Below, in pieces: positions 52,386-64,000 of a stretch of 64,000 nucleotides of DNA. Numbering within the stretch: position 1 is the stretch's first letter; each line of letters begins with the position of its first letter. A program made the position numbers and the translations under genes. The stretch spans positions 1,742,745 through 1,806,744 of the forward strand of contig CAKNEZ010000002.1 of assembly GCA_930367205.1 (NCBI GenBank), in the 5' to 3' direction. The notes beneath the pieces were generated by a model. The model had not been told where the DNA came from, searched no databases, and saw nothing but the letters and a program-made list of their open reading frames with translations. This DNA comes from Acanthosoma haemorrhoidale (taxonomy: Eukaryota > Arthropoda > Insecta > Hemiptera > Acanthosomatidae).

Positions 52386-54673
52386 GCAGTGGGAGTAGAC
52401 CGGATTGCCATAACGAACCGGACCGCCACTTGAAACACTACTCTCTATTCTCTCTCTGCACTGGCTTTCCAACTTTATTGAAACCGTGGTCTTCTCATTG
52501 AACTACTTCTGCATCTTTCTCTCCTTACCTCGCTATCTTTTAGTCCGGCGTTGTCAGACCAGACCCCAAATTTTCCTATTGGGAATCTCTGCCTTCGTCT
52601 GGCTAAAACTAGCATCTCCTTAGGAGAGACCTCTCCCTCGTGGACAATAGTTGCCCAGGCCCTACAAACTTACCTCGTAGCGTTTCCTACCAGTCTGCTT
52701 TTCTCCGGTTCACACTCGCATTTGGGATCCACACGGTTTTTGCCTACCCTGAGAAACCGAGTGTGAATTCGTGGTCATTCCGAGAGCACATAAACTACCT
52801 ATAAACCTACCCTGTACCTCTTCTCCGGAACATAGTGCTTTGTAGGGGCACACACGTTCTAAAGATCTTATAGAGTCAGATCTAAGTGAATTGAACCTGC
52901 CTGCCGATTAGGTTGGCAGCCAGGGTGAAAGACCACAGGTTCCCCAGATTTATCTCTTATTGGGCGCTCGCCGGACGGCGGCTAAGAGGTTGTGGTGACC
53001 CTAGCCCACGGCGGGCGTCTCCTCCCCACCTTGGGGATCCTCAAATCCGATAACGCCCGACCAAGATGAAGATATACATATTTAGTCATATTGTAGAATA
53101 TATAGCTCGTAAAATTCTATTCAAACCAAGTTATTCAAATGGCAAACAACATCTCTGGCTCAACACATTCATGCAATTATCCATAGAAATTGAAGTAGCA
53201 TGGCCTATAGATATACTGTGGATGCCTCGTTATTATAACTCCAAAAACTGGCCAGCAATCACGCCTCGAGTCAGCTCATCGTCACCTATTAAACCTCCAT
53301 GTAACTATATAAATGCATTGTTGAAAAGAAAATCTCCTAGCAATACAAAAAAAAAATTAAATTAATTTAGCGTTTCGCTGGCCTTGGAGAAACTACGCCC
53401 ATATGATTAGCAGAATATTCCTCGTAAAGACGTAATTTAATACACTACTCATATATGAATCCACGTTTATTGGCAATGCACGAAAAGAGCTGACTGTTGT
53501 TCCTCAATCCTACTCTATTATCAGATATTCCTTTGGATCGCTACATTACTTAACATATTCAAACACAAATGCCTGCTTAAAACCCCCCTCCAGAATCCAC
53601 AATACATTCTAACCGATAGGCCGCCTTAATTCGTTTAAGACTTTATGGAACATCCATGAGAAAAGCATTCCGAACCTCTACCCAAAGAGGATCGAAGATT
53701 AATTTAACAGTAGGGCTCAACAAGGTATCGGGTGGTTTGTTTATGGAAACCACCCTTTGCCTGTTGGGCGAAGCCTAAAAGGCAACGAGTCCACGGTTGT
53801 GCCTCCTGGGCGGACATGGAAACCAACCGATATTACAAAAAGACTTATTTTTGAAAAGTTTTACATTTTATTTAAGTAAGGTGTAAGACTGTCTAAAACC
53901 TCAAAAAAAATGTGCAACATATTGTTTCATTTTTTTATGAATCCTTTGAATTATATTCATTTTACGTACATAACTTTGGTTTCTTTCAATGATAGTAAGT
54001 ATTATAACAAAGTAAAGGCTGGATCAATCAGAGGAAGTGATATATCTTCCGAAAATACTTAAAGAACATTAATATATTCAGTCCTCATTTGATATCTATA
54101 CATTTGTTTTATTATTCATTAGTGATTTCTTCCTGGAATACATTTAATTTTTCTACCTAACGGGTCCTACAAATGTTGAGACGACTAAAGGCCCAATGTA
54201 ATTGAAGTATAGTCAAAGGACCCATAGATTGTTGTTGGCAACAAAAAAAGTGAGGAATTTGGGTCAGCTTAAAATTGCCCTTCGCCAGTAAGGCTTTAGC
54301 TATACTAAAACTAAATACATCGTAATATGAGTTGGCTATCTTTTCAATTCACAATTGGCTACAGTTCATTACTAAGAAGTATGTTACTGTGGTTTTCATT
54401 GAGCAACAGCAACATTGATAAGCAATTATTTATTATAAGCAATTATCCATTGCACGCAAACGTTTTTTTTTGTCCCAGATATCGATTACATCACCTACAT
54501 TCGATAATTCACTAACTGAAACTAAAAATTCGCAATCAACAAAAAAAAAGTCTTCATTGATTCTTTATAAGATTGTTGTGGCCACCTCTTAATTATAAAT
54601 AATTAAATGTTCCCCTCTTCTCTAATCATATTATACCTGTCTATGTTTCCATATTGGTTGTTAATAAAGATTA
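52299..54673 (+). repeat. Macrosatellite unit U17, internally deleted (2375 bp)
   Basis: About 220 bp is missing at 53300/53301, removing the end of the 89-codon ORF, the tRNA-like boxes and the ATCCTAAAA inverted repeat. The ORF at 53066 runs on into unrelated codons and ends at 53365. The ATG start is present again, unlike in U14-U16. 62-codon ORF at 54327-54515. Confidence 0.97.
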
Positions 54674-54762
54674 TGACGTCAGTGAGTGTAGGGGGGGGGG
54701 GAGCTAGTGCGGTGGGGGCCCATCCCGACTTCTTCTAGCCACCTGGTGGCCCGGCTATATAA
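54663..54762 (+). promoter_or_regulatory. Poly(A)/CRE/TATA module entering U18
   Basis: AATAAA 54663-54668, CRE 54674-54681, G11, TATATAA 54756-54762. Confidence 0.7.
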
Positions 54763-57270
54763 GCAGTGGGAGTAGACCGGATTGCCATAACGAACCGGAC
54801 CGCCACTTGAAACACTACTCTCTATTCTCTCTCTGCACTGGCTTTCCAACTTTATTGAAACCGTGGTCTTCTCATTGAACTACTTCTGCATCTTTCTCTC
54901 CTTACCTCGCTATCTTTTAGTCCGGCGTTGTCAGACCAGACCCCAAATTTTCCTATTGGGAATCTCTGCCTTCGTCTGGCTAAAACTAGCATCTCCTTAG
55001 GAGAGACCTCTCCCTCGTGGACAATAGTTGCCCAGGCCCTACAAACTTACCTCGTAGCGTTTCCTACCAGTCTGCTTTTCTCCGGTTCACACTCGCATTT
55101 GGGATCCACACGGTTTTTGCCTACCCTGAGAAACCGAGTGTGAATTCGTGGTCATTCCGAGAGCACATAAACTACCTATAAACCTGCCCTGTACCTCTTC
55201 TCCGGAACATAGTGCTTTGTAGGGGCACACACGTTCTAAAGATCTTATAGAGTCAGATCTAAGTGAATTGAACCTGCCTGCCGATTAGGTTGGCAGCCAG
55301 GGTGAAAGACCACAGGTTCCCCAGATTTATCTCTTATTGGGCGCTCGCCGGACGGCGGCTAAGAGGTTGTGGTGACCCTAGCCCACGGCGGGCGTCTCCT
55401 CCCCACCTTGGGGATCCTCAAATCCGATAACGCCCGACCAAGATGAAGATATACATATTTAGTCATATTGTAGAATATATAGCTCGTAAAATTCTATTCA
55501 AACCAAGTTATTCAAATGGCAAACAACATCTCTGGCTCAACACATTCATGCAATTATCCATAGAAATTGAAGTAGCATGGCCTATAGATATACTGTGGAT
55601 GCCTCGTTATTATAACTCCAAAAACTGGCCAGCAATCACGCCTCGAGTCAGCTCATCGTCACCTATTAAACCTCCATTTAGTCCGTACTGCTACTACATT
55701 GCATTAAGTTAGTCGCGGAGCCTATTCAGTTTCGAATCATTATTGCCGCGTTTAAATTTCGGGAAATCCTAAAAATTTTTATGATCTATATTGGCAATTT
55801 TATTTTAGGATAGGAGGGGGCCGTTCTCATAGCGCAATTAAAAATATCTTTTTTAAATAACTTTAAAAATTATCTAATATTGAAGGATTCAAATATCTTG
55901 TAACTATATAAATGCATTGTTGAAAAGAAAATCTCCTAGCAATACAAAAAAAAATTAAATTAATTTAGCGTTTCGCTGGCCTTGGAGAAACTACGCCCAT
56001 ATGATTAGCAGAATATTCCTCGTAAAGACGTAATTTAATACACTACTCATATATGAATCCACGTTTATTGGCAATGCACGAAAAGAGCTGACTGTTGTTC
56101 CTCAATCCTACTCTATTATCAGATATTCCTTTGGATCGCTACATTACTTAACATATTCAAACACAAATGCCTGCTTAAAACCCCCCTCCAGAATCCACAA
56201 TACATTCTAACCGATAGGCCGCCTTAATTCGTTTAAGACTTTATGGAACATCCATGAGAAAAGCATTCCGAACCTCTACCCAAAGAGGATCGAAGATTAA
56301 TTTAACAGTAGGGCTCAACAAGGTATCGGGTGGTTTGTTTATGGAAACCACCCTTTGCCTGTTGGGCGAAGCCTAAAAGGCAACGAGTCCACGGTTGTGC
56401 CTCCTGGGCGGACATGGAAACCAACCGATATTACAAAAAGACTTATTTTTGAAAAGTTTTACATTTTATTTAAGTAAGGTGTAAGACTGTCTAAAACCTC
56501 AAAAAAATGTGCAACATATTGTTTCATTTTTTTATGAATCCTTTGAATTATATTCATTTTACGTACATAACTTTGGTTTCTTTCAATGATAGTAAGTATT
56601 ATAACAAAGTAAAGGCTGGATCAATCAGAAGAAGTGATATATCTTCCGAAAATACTTAAAGAACATTAATATATTCAGTCCTCATTTGATATCTATACAT
56701 TTGTTTTATTATTCATTAGTGATTTCTTCCTGGAATACATTTAATTTTTCTACCTAACGGGTCCTACAAATGTTGAGACGACTAAAGGCCCAATGTAATT
56801 GAAGTATAGTCAAAGGACCCATAGATTGTTGTTGGCAACAAAAAAAGTGAGGAATTTGGGTCAGCTTAAAATTGCCCTTCGCCAGTAAGGCTTTAGCTAT
56901 ACTAAAACTAAATACATCGTAATATGAGTTGGCTATCTTTTCAATTCACAATTGGCTACAGTACATTACTAAGAAGTATGTTACTGTGGTTTTCATTGAG
57001 CAACAGCAACATTGATAAGCAATTATTTATTATAAGCAATTATCCATTGCACGCAAACGTTTTTTTTTGTCCCAGAGATCGATTACATCACCTACATTCC
57101 ATAATTCACTAACTGAAACTAAAAATTCGCAATCAACAAAAAAAAAGTCTTCATTGATTCTTTATAAGATTGTTGTGGCCACCTCTTAATTATAAATAAT
57201 TAAATGTTCCCCTCTTCTCGAATCATATTATACCTGTCTATGTTTCAATATTGGTTGTTAATAAAGATTA
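54674..57270 (+). repeat. Macrosatellite unit U18 (complete, 2597 bp)
   Basis: Hybrid unit: the leader and 25-bp deletion are of the U14-U17 type, while the end (TTTCAATATTGG, GAGCAACAGC) is of the U19-U21 type. ORFs at 55443-55712 (ATG present) and 56924-57112. Confidence 0.97.
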
Positions 57271-57356
57271 TGACGTCAGTGAGTGTAGGGGGGGGAGCTA
57301 GTGTGGTGGGGGCCCATCCCGACTTCTTCTAGCCACCTGGTGGCCCGGCTATATAA
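57260..57356 (+). promoter_or_regulatory. Poly(A)/CRE/TATA module entering U19
   Basis: AATAAA 57260-57265, CRE 57271-57278, G8, TATATAA 57350-57356. Confidence 0.7.
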
Positions 57357-59889
57357 GCAGTGGGAGTAGACCGGATTGCCATAACGAACCGGACCGTCAC
57401 TTGGAACACTACTCTCTATTCTCTCTCTGCACTGGCTTTGCAACTTTATTGAAACCGTGGTCTTCTCATTGAACTACTTCTGCATCTTTCTCTCCTTACC
57501 TCGCTATCTTTTAGTCCGGCGTTGTCAGACCAGACCCCAAATTTTCCTATTGGGAATCTCTGCCTTCGTCTGGCTAAAACTAGCATCTCCTTAGGAGAGA
57601 CCTCTCCCTCGTGGACAATAGTTGCCCAGGCCCTACAAACTTACCTCGTAGCGTTTCCTACCAGTCTGCTTTTCTCCGGTTCACACTCGCATTTGGGATC
57701 CACACGGTTTTTGCCTACCCTGAGAAACCGAGTGTGAATTCGTGGTCATTCCGAGAGCACATAAACTACCTATAAACCTACCCTGTACCTCTTCTCCGGA
57801 ACATAGTGCTTTGTAGGGGCACACACGTTCTAAAGATCTTATAGAGTCAGATCTAAGTGAATTGAACCTGCCTGCCGATTAGGTTGGCAGCCAGGGTGAA
57901 AGTCCACAGGTTCCCCAGATTTATCTCTTATTGGGCGCTCGCCGGATGGCGGCTAAGAGGTTGTGGTGACCCTAGCCCATGGCGGGCGTCTCCTCCCCAC
58001 CTTGGGGATCCTCAAATCCGATAACGCCCGACCAAGATGAAGATATACATATTTAGTCATATTGTAGAATATATAGCTCGTAAAATTCTATTTAAACCAA
58101 GTTATTCAAATGGCAAACAACATCTCTGGCTCAACACATTCATGCAATTATCCATAGAAATTGAAGTAGCATGGCCTATAGATATACTGTGGATGCCTCG
58201 TTATTATAACTCCAAAAACTGGCCAGCAATCACGCCTCGAGTCAGCTCACCATCACCTATTAAACCTCCATTCAGTCCGTACTGCTACTACATTGCATTA
58301 AGTTAGTCGCGGAGCCAGGGTTAGAGCTCTCTGCGAACACTGATTCAGTTTCGAATCATTATTGCCGCGTTTAAATTTCGGGAAATCCTAAAAATTTTTA
58401 TGATCTATATTGGCAATTTTATTTTAGGATAGGAGGGGGCCGTTCTCATAGCGCAATTAAAAATATCTTTTTTAAATAACTTTAAAAATTATCTAATATT
58501 GAAGTATTCAAATATCTTGTAACTATATAAATGCATTGTTGAAAAGAAAATCTCCTAGCGATACAAAAAAAAATTAAATTAATTTAGCGTTTTGCTGGCC
58601 TTGGAGAAACTACGCCCATATGATTAGAAGAATATTCCTCGTAAAGACGTAATTTAATACACTACTCATATATGAATCCACGTTTATTGGCAATGCACGA
58701 AAAGAGCTGACTGTTGTTCCTCAATCCTACTCTATTATCAGATATTCCTTTGGATCGCTACATTACTTAACATATTCAAACACAAATGCCTGCTTAAAAC
58801 CCCCCTCCAGAATCCACAATACATTCTAACCGATAGGCCGCCTTAATTCGTTTAAGACTTTATGGAACATCCATGAGAAAAGCATTCCGAACCTCTACCC
58901 AAAGAGGATCGAAGATTAATTTAACAGTAGGGCTCAACAAGGTATCGGGTGGTTTGTTTATGGAAACCACCCTTTGCCTGTTGGGCGAAGCCTAAAAGGC
59001 AACGAGTCCACGGTTGTGCCTCCTGGGCGGACATGGAAACCAACCGATATTACAAAAAGACTTATTTTTGAAAAGTTTTACATTTTATTTAAGTAAGGTG
59101 TAAGACTGTCTAAAACCTCAAAAAAATGTGCAACATATTGTTTCATTTTTTTATGAATCCTTTGAATTATATTCATTTTACGTACATAACTTTGGTTTCT
59201 TTCAATGATAGTAAGTATTATAACAAAGTAAAGGCTGGATCAATCAGAGGAAGTGATATATCTTCCGAAAATACTTAAAGAACATTAATATATTCAGTCC
59301 TCATTTGATATCTATACATTTGTTTTATTATTCATTAGTGATTTCTTCCTGGAATACATTTAATTTTTCTACCTAACGGGTCCTACAAATGTTGAGACGA
59401 CTAAAGGCCCAATGTAATTGAAGTATAGTCAAAGGACCCATAGATTGTTGTTGGCAACAAAAAAAGTGAGGAATTTGGGTCAGCTTAAAATTGCCTTTCG
59501 CCAGTAAGGCTTTAGCTATACTAAAACTAAATACATCGTAATATGAGTTGGCTATCTTTTCAATTCACAATTGGCTACAGTACATTACTAAGAAGTATGT
59601 TACTGTGGTTTTCATTGAGCAACAGCAACATTGATAAGCAATTATTTATTATAAGCAATTATCCATTGCACGCAAACGTTTTTTTTTGTCCCAGAGATCG
59701 ATTACATCACCTACATTCGATAATTCACTAACTGAAACTAAAAATTCGCAATCAACAAAAAAAAAGTCTTCATTGATTCTTTATAAGATTGTTGTGGCCA
59801 CCTCTTAATTATAAATAATTAAATGTTCCCCTCTTCTCGAATCATATCATACCTGTCTATGTTTCAATATTGGTTGTTAATAAAGATTA
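57271..59889 (+). repeat. Macrosatellite unit U19 (complete, 2619 bp)
   Basis: ORFs at 58037-58306 (private Ser to Pro) and 59543-59731. The sequence between the tRNA-like boxes is complete again. The hairpin loop reads GGAT rather than GGAC. Confidence 0.97.
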
Positions 59890-59976
59890 TGACGTCAGTG
59901 AGTGTAGGGGGGGGGAGCTAGTGTGGTGGGGGCCCATCCCGACTTCTTCTAGCCACCTGGTGGCCCGGCTATATAA
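59879..59976 (+). promoter_or_regulatory. Poly(A)/CRE/TATA module entering U20
   Basis: AATAAA 59879-59884, CRE 59890-59897, G9, TATATAA 59970-59976. Confidence 0.7.
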
Positions 59977-62509
59977 GCAGTGGGAGTAGACTGGATTGCC
60001 ATAACGAACCGGACCGTCACTTGGAACACTACTCTCTATTCTCTCTCTGCACTGGCTTTGCAACTTTATTGAAACCGTGGTCTTCTCATTGAACTACTTC
60101 TGCATCTTTCTCTCCTTACCTCGCTATCTTTTAGTCCGGCGTTGTCAGACCAGACCCCAAATTTTCCTCTTGGGAATCTCTGCCTTCGTCTGGCTAAAAC
60201 TAGCATCTCCTTAGGAGAGACCTCTCCCTCGTGGACAATAGTTGCCCAGGCCCTACAAACTTACCTCGTAGCGTTTCCTACCAGTCTGCTTTTCTCCGGT
60301 TCACACTCGCATTTGGGATCCACACGGTTTTTGCCTACCCTGAGAAACCGAGTGTGAATTCGTGGTCATTCCGAGAGCACATAAACTACCTATAAACCTA
60401 CCCTGTACCTCTTCTCCGGAACATAGTGCTTTGTAGGGGCACACACGTTCTAAAGATCTTATAGAGTCAGATCTAAGTGAATTGAACCTGCCTGCCGATT
60501 AGGTTGGCAGCCAGGGTGAAAGACCACAGGTTCCCCAGATTTATCTCTTATTGGGCGCTCGCCGGACGGCGGCTAAGAGGTTGTGGTGACCCTAGCCCAC
60601 GGCGGGCGTCTCCTTCCCACCTTGGGGATCCTCAAATCCGATAATGCCTGACCAAGATGAAGATATACATATTTAGTCATATTGTAGAATATATAGCTCG
60701 TAAAATTCTATTTAAACCAAGTTATTCAAATGGCAAACAACATCTCTGGCTCAACACATTCATGCAATTATCCATAGAAATTGAAGTAGCATGGCCTATA
60801 GATATACTGTGGATGCCTCGTTATTATAACTCCAAAAACTGGCCAGCAATCACGCCTCGAGTCAGCTCATCGTCACCTATTAAACCTCCATTCAGTCCGT
60901 ACTGCTACTACATTGCATTAAGTTAGTCGCGGAGCCAGGGTTAGAGCTCTCTGAGAACACTGATTCAGTTTCGAATCATTATTGCCGCGTTTAAATTTCG
61001 GGAAATCCTAAAAATTTTTATGATCTATATTGGCAATTTTATTTTAGGATAGGAGGGGGCCGTTCTCATAGCGCAATTAAAAATATCTTTTTTAAATAAC
61101 TTTAAAAATTATCTAATATTGAAGTATTCAAATATCTTGTAACTATATAAATGCATTGTTGAAAAGAAAATCTCCTAGCGATACAAAAAAAAATTAAATT
61201 AATTTAGCGTTTTGCTGGCCTTGGAGAAACTACGCCCATATGATTAGAAAAATATTCCTCGTAAAGACGTAATTTAATACACTACTCATATATGAATCCA
61301 CGTTTATTGGCAATGCACGAAAAGAGCTGACTGTTGTTCCTCAATCCTACTCTATTATCAGATATTCCTTTGGATCGCTACATTACTTAACATATTCAAA
61401 CACAAATGCCTGCTTAAAACCCCCCTCCAGAATCCACAATACATTCTAACCGATAGGCCGCCTTAATTCGTTTAAGACTTTATGGAACATCCATGAGAAA
61501 AGCATTCCGAACCTCTACCCAAAGAGGATCGAAGATTAATTTAACAGTAGGGCTCAACAAGGTATCGGGTGGTTTGTTTATGGAAACCACCCTTTGCCTG
61601 TTGGGCGAAGCCTAAAAGGCAACGAGTCCACGGTTGTGCCTCCTGGGCGGACATGGAAACCAACCGATATTACAAAAAGACTTATTTTTGAAAAGTTTTA
61701 CATTTTATTTAAGTAAGGTGTAAGACTGTCTAAAACCTCAAAAAAATGTGCAACATATTGTTTCATTTTTTTATGAATCCTTTGAATTATATTCATTTTA
61801 CGTACATAACTTTGGTTTCTTTCAATGATAGTAAGTATTATAACAAAGTAAAGGCTGGATCAATCAGAGGAAGTGATATATCTTCCGAAAATACTTAAAG
61901 AACATTAATATATTCAGTCCTCATTTGATATCTATACATTTGTTTTATTATTCATTAGTGATTTCTTCCTGGAATACATTTAATTTTTCTACCTAACGGG
62001 TCCTACAAATGTTGAGACGACTAAAGGCCCAATGTGATTGAAGTATAGTCAAAGGACCCATAGATTGTTGTTGGCAACAAAAAAAGTGAGGAATTTGGGT
62101 CAGCTTAAAATTGCCCTTCGCCAGTAAGGCTTTAGCTATACTAAAACTAAATACATCGTAATATGAGTTGGCTATCTTTTCAATTCACAATTGGCTACAG
62201 TACATTACTAAGAAGTATGTTACTGTGGTTTTCATTGAGCAACAGCAACATTGATAAGCAATTATTTATTATAAGCAATTATCCATTGCACGCAAACGTT
62301 TTTTTTTGTCCCAGAGATCGATTACATCACCTACATTCGATAATTCACTAACTGAAACTAAAAATTCGCAATCAACAAAAAAAAAGTCTTCATTGATTCT
62401 TTATAAGATTGTTGTGGCCACCTCTTAATTATAAATAATTAAATGTTCCCCTCTTCTCGAATCATATTATACCTGTCTATGTTTCAATATTGGTTGTTAA
62501 TAAAGATTA
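59890..62509 (+). repeat. Macrosatellite unit U20 (complete, 2620 bp)
   Basis: ORFs at 60657-60926 and 62163-62351. The leader junction TAGACTGGATTG is shared with U4 and U21. The ACGCCCG closing stem is altered to ATGCCTG, weakening stem 3. Confidence 0.97.
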
Positions 62510-62596
62510 TGACGTCAGTGAGTGTAGGGGGGGGGAGCTAGTGTGGTGGGGGCCCATCCCGACTTCTTCTAGCCACCTGGTGGCCCGGCTATATAA
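62499..62596 (+). promoter_or_regulatory. Poly(A)/CRE/TATA module entering U21
   Basis: AATAAA 62499-62504, CRE 62510-62517, G9, TATATAA 62590-62596. Confidence 0.7.
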
Positions 62597-64000
62597 GCAG
62601 TGGGAGTAGACTGGATTGCCATAACGAACCGGACCGTCACTTGGAACACTACTCTCTATTCTCTCTCTGCACTGGCTTTGCAACTTTATTGAAACCGTGG
62701 TCTTCTCATTGAACTACTTCTGCATCTTTCTCTCCTTACCTCGCTATCTTTTAGTCCGGCGTTGTCAGACCAGACCCCAAATTTTCCTATTGGGAATCTC
62801 TGCCTTCGTCTGGCTAAAACTAGCATCTCCTTAGGAGAGACCTCTCCCTCGTGGACAATAGTTGCCCAGGCCCTACAAACTTACCTCGTAGCGTTTCCTA
62901 CCAGTCTGCTTTTCTCCGGTTCACACTCGCATTTGGGATCCACACGGTTTTTGCCTACCCTGAGAAACCGAGTGTGAATTCGTGGTCATTCCGAGAGCAC
63001 ATAAACTACCTATAAACCTACCCTGTACCTCTTCTCCGGAACATAGTGCTTTGTAGGGGCACACACGTTCTAAAGATCTTATAGAGTCAGATCTAAGTGA
63101 ATTGAACCTGCCTGCCGATTAGGTTGGCAGCCAGGGTGAAAGACCACAGGTTCCCCAGATTTATCTCTTATTGGGCGCTCGCCGGACGGCGGCTAAGAGG
63201 TTGTGGTGACCCTAGCCCACGGCGGGCGTCTCCTCCCCACCTTGGGGATCCTCAAATCCGATAATGCCCGACCAAGATGAAGATATACATATTTAGTCAT
63301 ATTGTAGAATATATAGCTCGTAAAATTCTATTTAAACCAAGTTATTCAAATGGCAAACAACATCTCTGGCTCAACACATTCATGCAATTATCCATAGAAA
63401 TTGAAGTAGCATGGCCTATAGATATACTGTGGATGCCTCGTTATTATAACTCCAAAAACTGGCCAGCAATCACGCCTCGAGTCAGCTCATCATCACCTAT
63501 TAAACCTCCATTCAGTCCGTACTGCTACTACATTGCATTAAGCTAGTCGCGGAGCCAGGGTTAGAGCTCTCTGCGAACACTGATTCAGTTTCGAATCATT
63601 ATTGCCGCGTTTAAATTTCGGGAAATCCTAAAAATTTTTATGATCTATATTGGCAATTTTATTTTAGGATAGGAGGGGGCCGTTCTCATAGCGCAATTAA
63701 AAATATCTTTTTTAAATAACTTTAAAAATAAAACAATATTATCTAATATTGAAGTATTCAAATATCTTGTAACTATATAAATGCATTGTTGAAAAGAAAA
63801 TCTCCTAGCGATACAAAAAAAAATTAAATTAATTTAGCGTTTTGCTGGCCTTGGAGAAACTACGCCCATATGATTAGCAGAATATTCCTCGTAAAGACGT
63901 GATTTAATACACTACTCATATATGAATCCACGTTTATTGGCAATGCACGAAAAGAGCTGACTGTTGTTCCTCAATCCTACTCTATTATCAGATATTCCTT
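62510..64000 (+). repeat. Macrosatellite unit U21 (5' part)
   Basis: Runs off the window in the AT-rich middle. 89-codon ORF at 63277-63546 with the AAGCTAG stop context of U0 and U1. A private insertion of about 10 bp (AAAACAATAT-like) lies near 63,729-63,740 in an A/T-rich tract. Confidence 0.95.

Noticed and set aside
1..64000. CRISPR array, prokaryotic operon or telomeric repeat
   Set aside because: Repeats are kilobases long without spacers, ORFs lack ribosome-binding sites, and I see no TTAGG-type runs.

Overview
The window is almost entirely one head-to-tail tandem array of a unit about 2.62 kb long. I count twenty complete copies (called U1 to U20 here) plus a partial copy at each edge (U0, U21). 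The DNA is AT-rich and clearly eukaryotic. The only protein-coding genes I can support belong to two inserted retrotransposons: a Jockey-type non-LTR element (LINE) with an APE endonuclease and a three-knuckle ORF1, and a Ty3/gypsy element primed by tRNA-Ser. These families together suggest an arthropod, probably an insect, but the species cannot be named from the sequence. I see no host gene, rRNA, tRNA, CRISPR or telomeric repeat.

Unit anatomy, counted from the CRE: a perfect CRE octamer (TGACGTCA), a G-run of 7-11 bases, an E-box-like palindrome, a TATATAA box about 80 bp after the CRE, a pyrimidine-rich leader, a GC-rich foldback region, an 89-codon ORF, an AT-rich middle with several inverted repeats, a second structured cluster, a 62-codon ORF, and an AATAAA signal 11 bp before the next CRE. 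Each unit therefore looks like a self-contained, same-direction RNA polymerase II transcription unit. The small ORFs drift, lose start codons and shift frame between copies, so the unit is more likely a non-coding RNA macrosatellite than a protein gene.

Layout: 1-12,312, units U0-U4 and the start of U5. 12,313-16,750, a full-length, apparently intact LINE inserted 34 bp past the start of the U5 TATA box. 16,751-37,626, the rest of U5 and U6-U12. 37,627-40,420, U13, rearranged: a 448-bp inverted segment replaces its own TATA box and leader, making a palindrome of about 360-bp arms and a promoter pointing back into U12. 40,421-44,458, a Ty3/gypsy element broken by an in-frame stop and loss of the integrase core. 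44,487-57,270, a variant subfamily (U14-U18), mostly about 2.60 kb per unit. 57,271-64,000, 2.62-kb units again (U19-U21).

The most interesting possibility is that the array is a repetitive RNA-producing locus: about twenty same-sense promoters with structured transcripts, one flipped promoter giving antisense, and embedded transposons. That combination resembles satellite-type small-RNA loci, but this is inference and needs RNA data.
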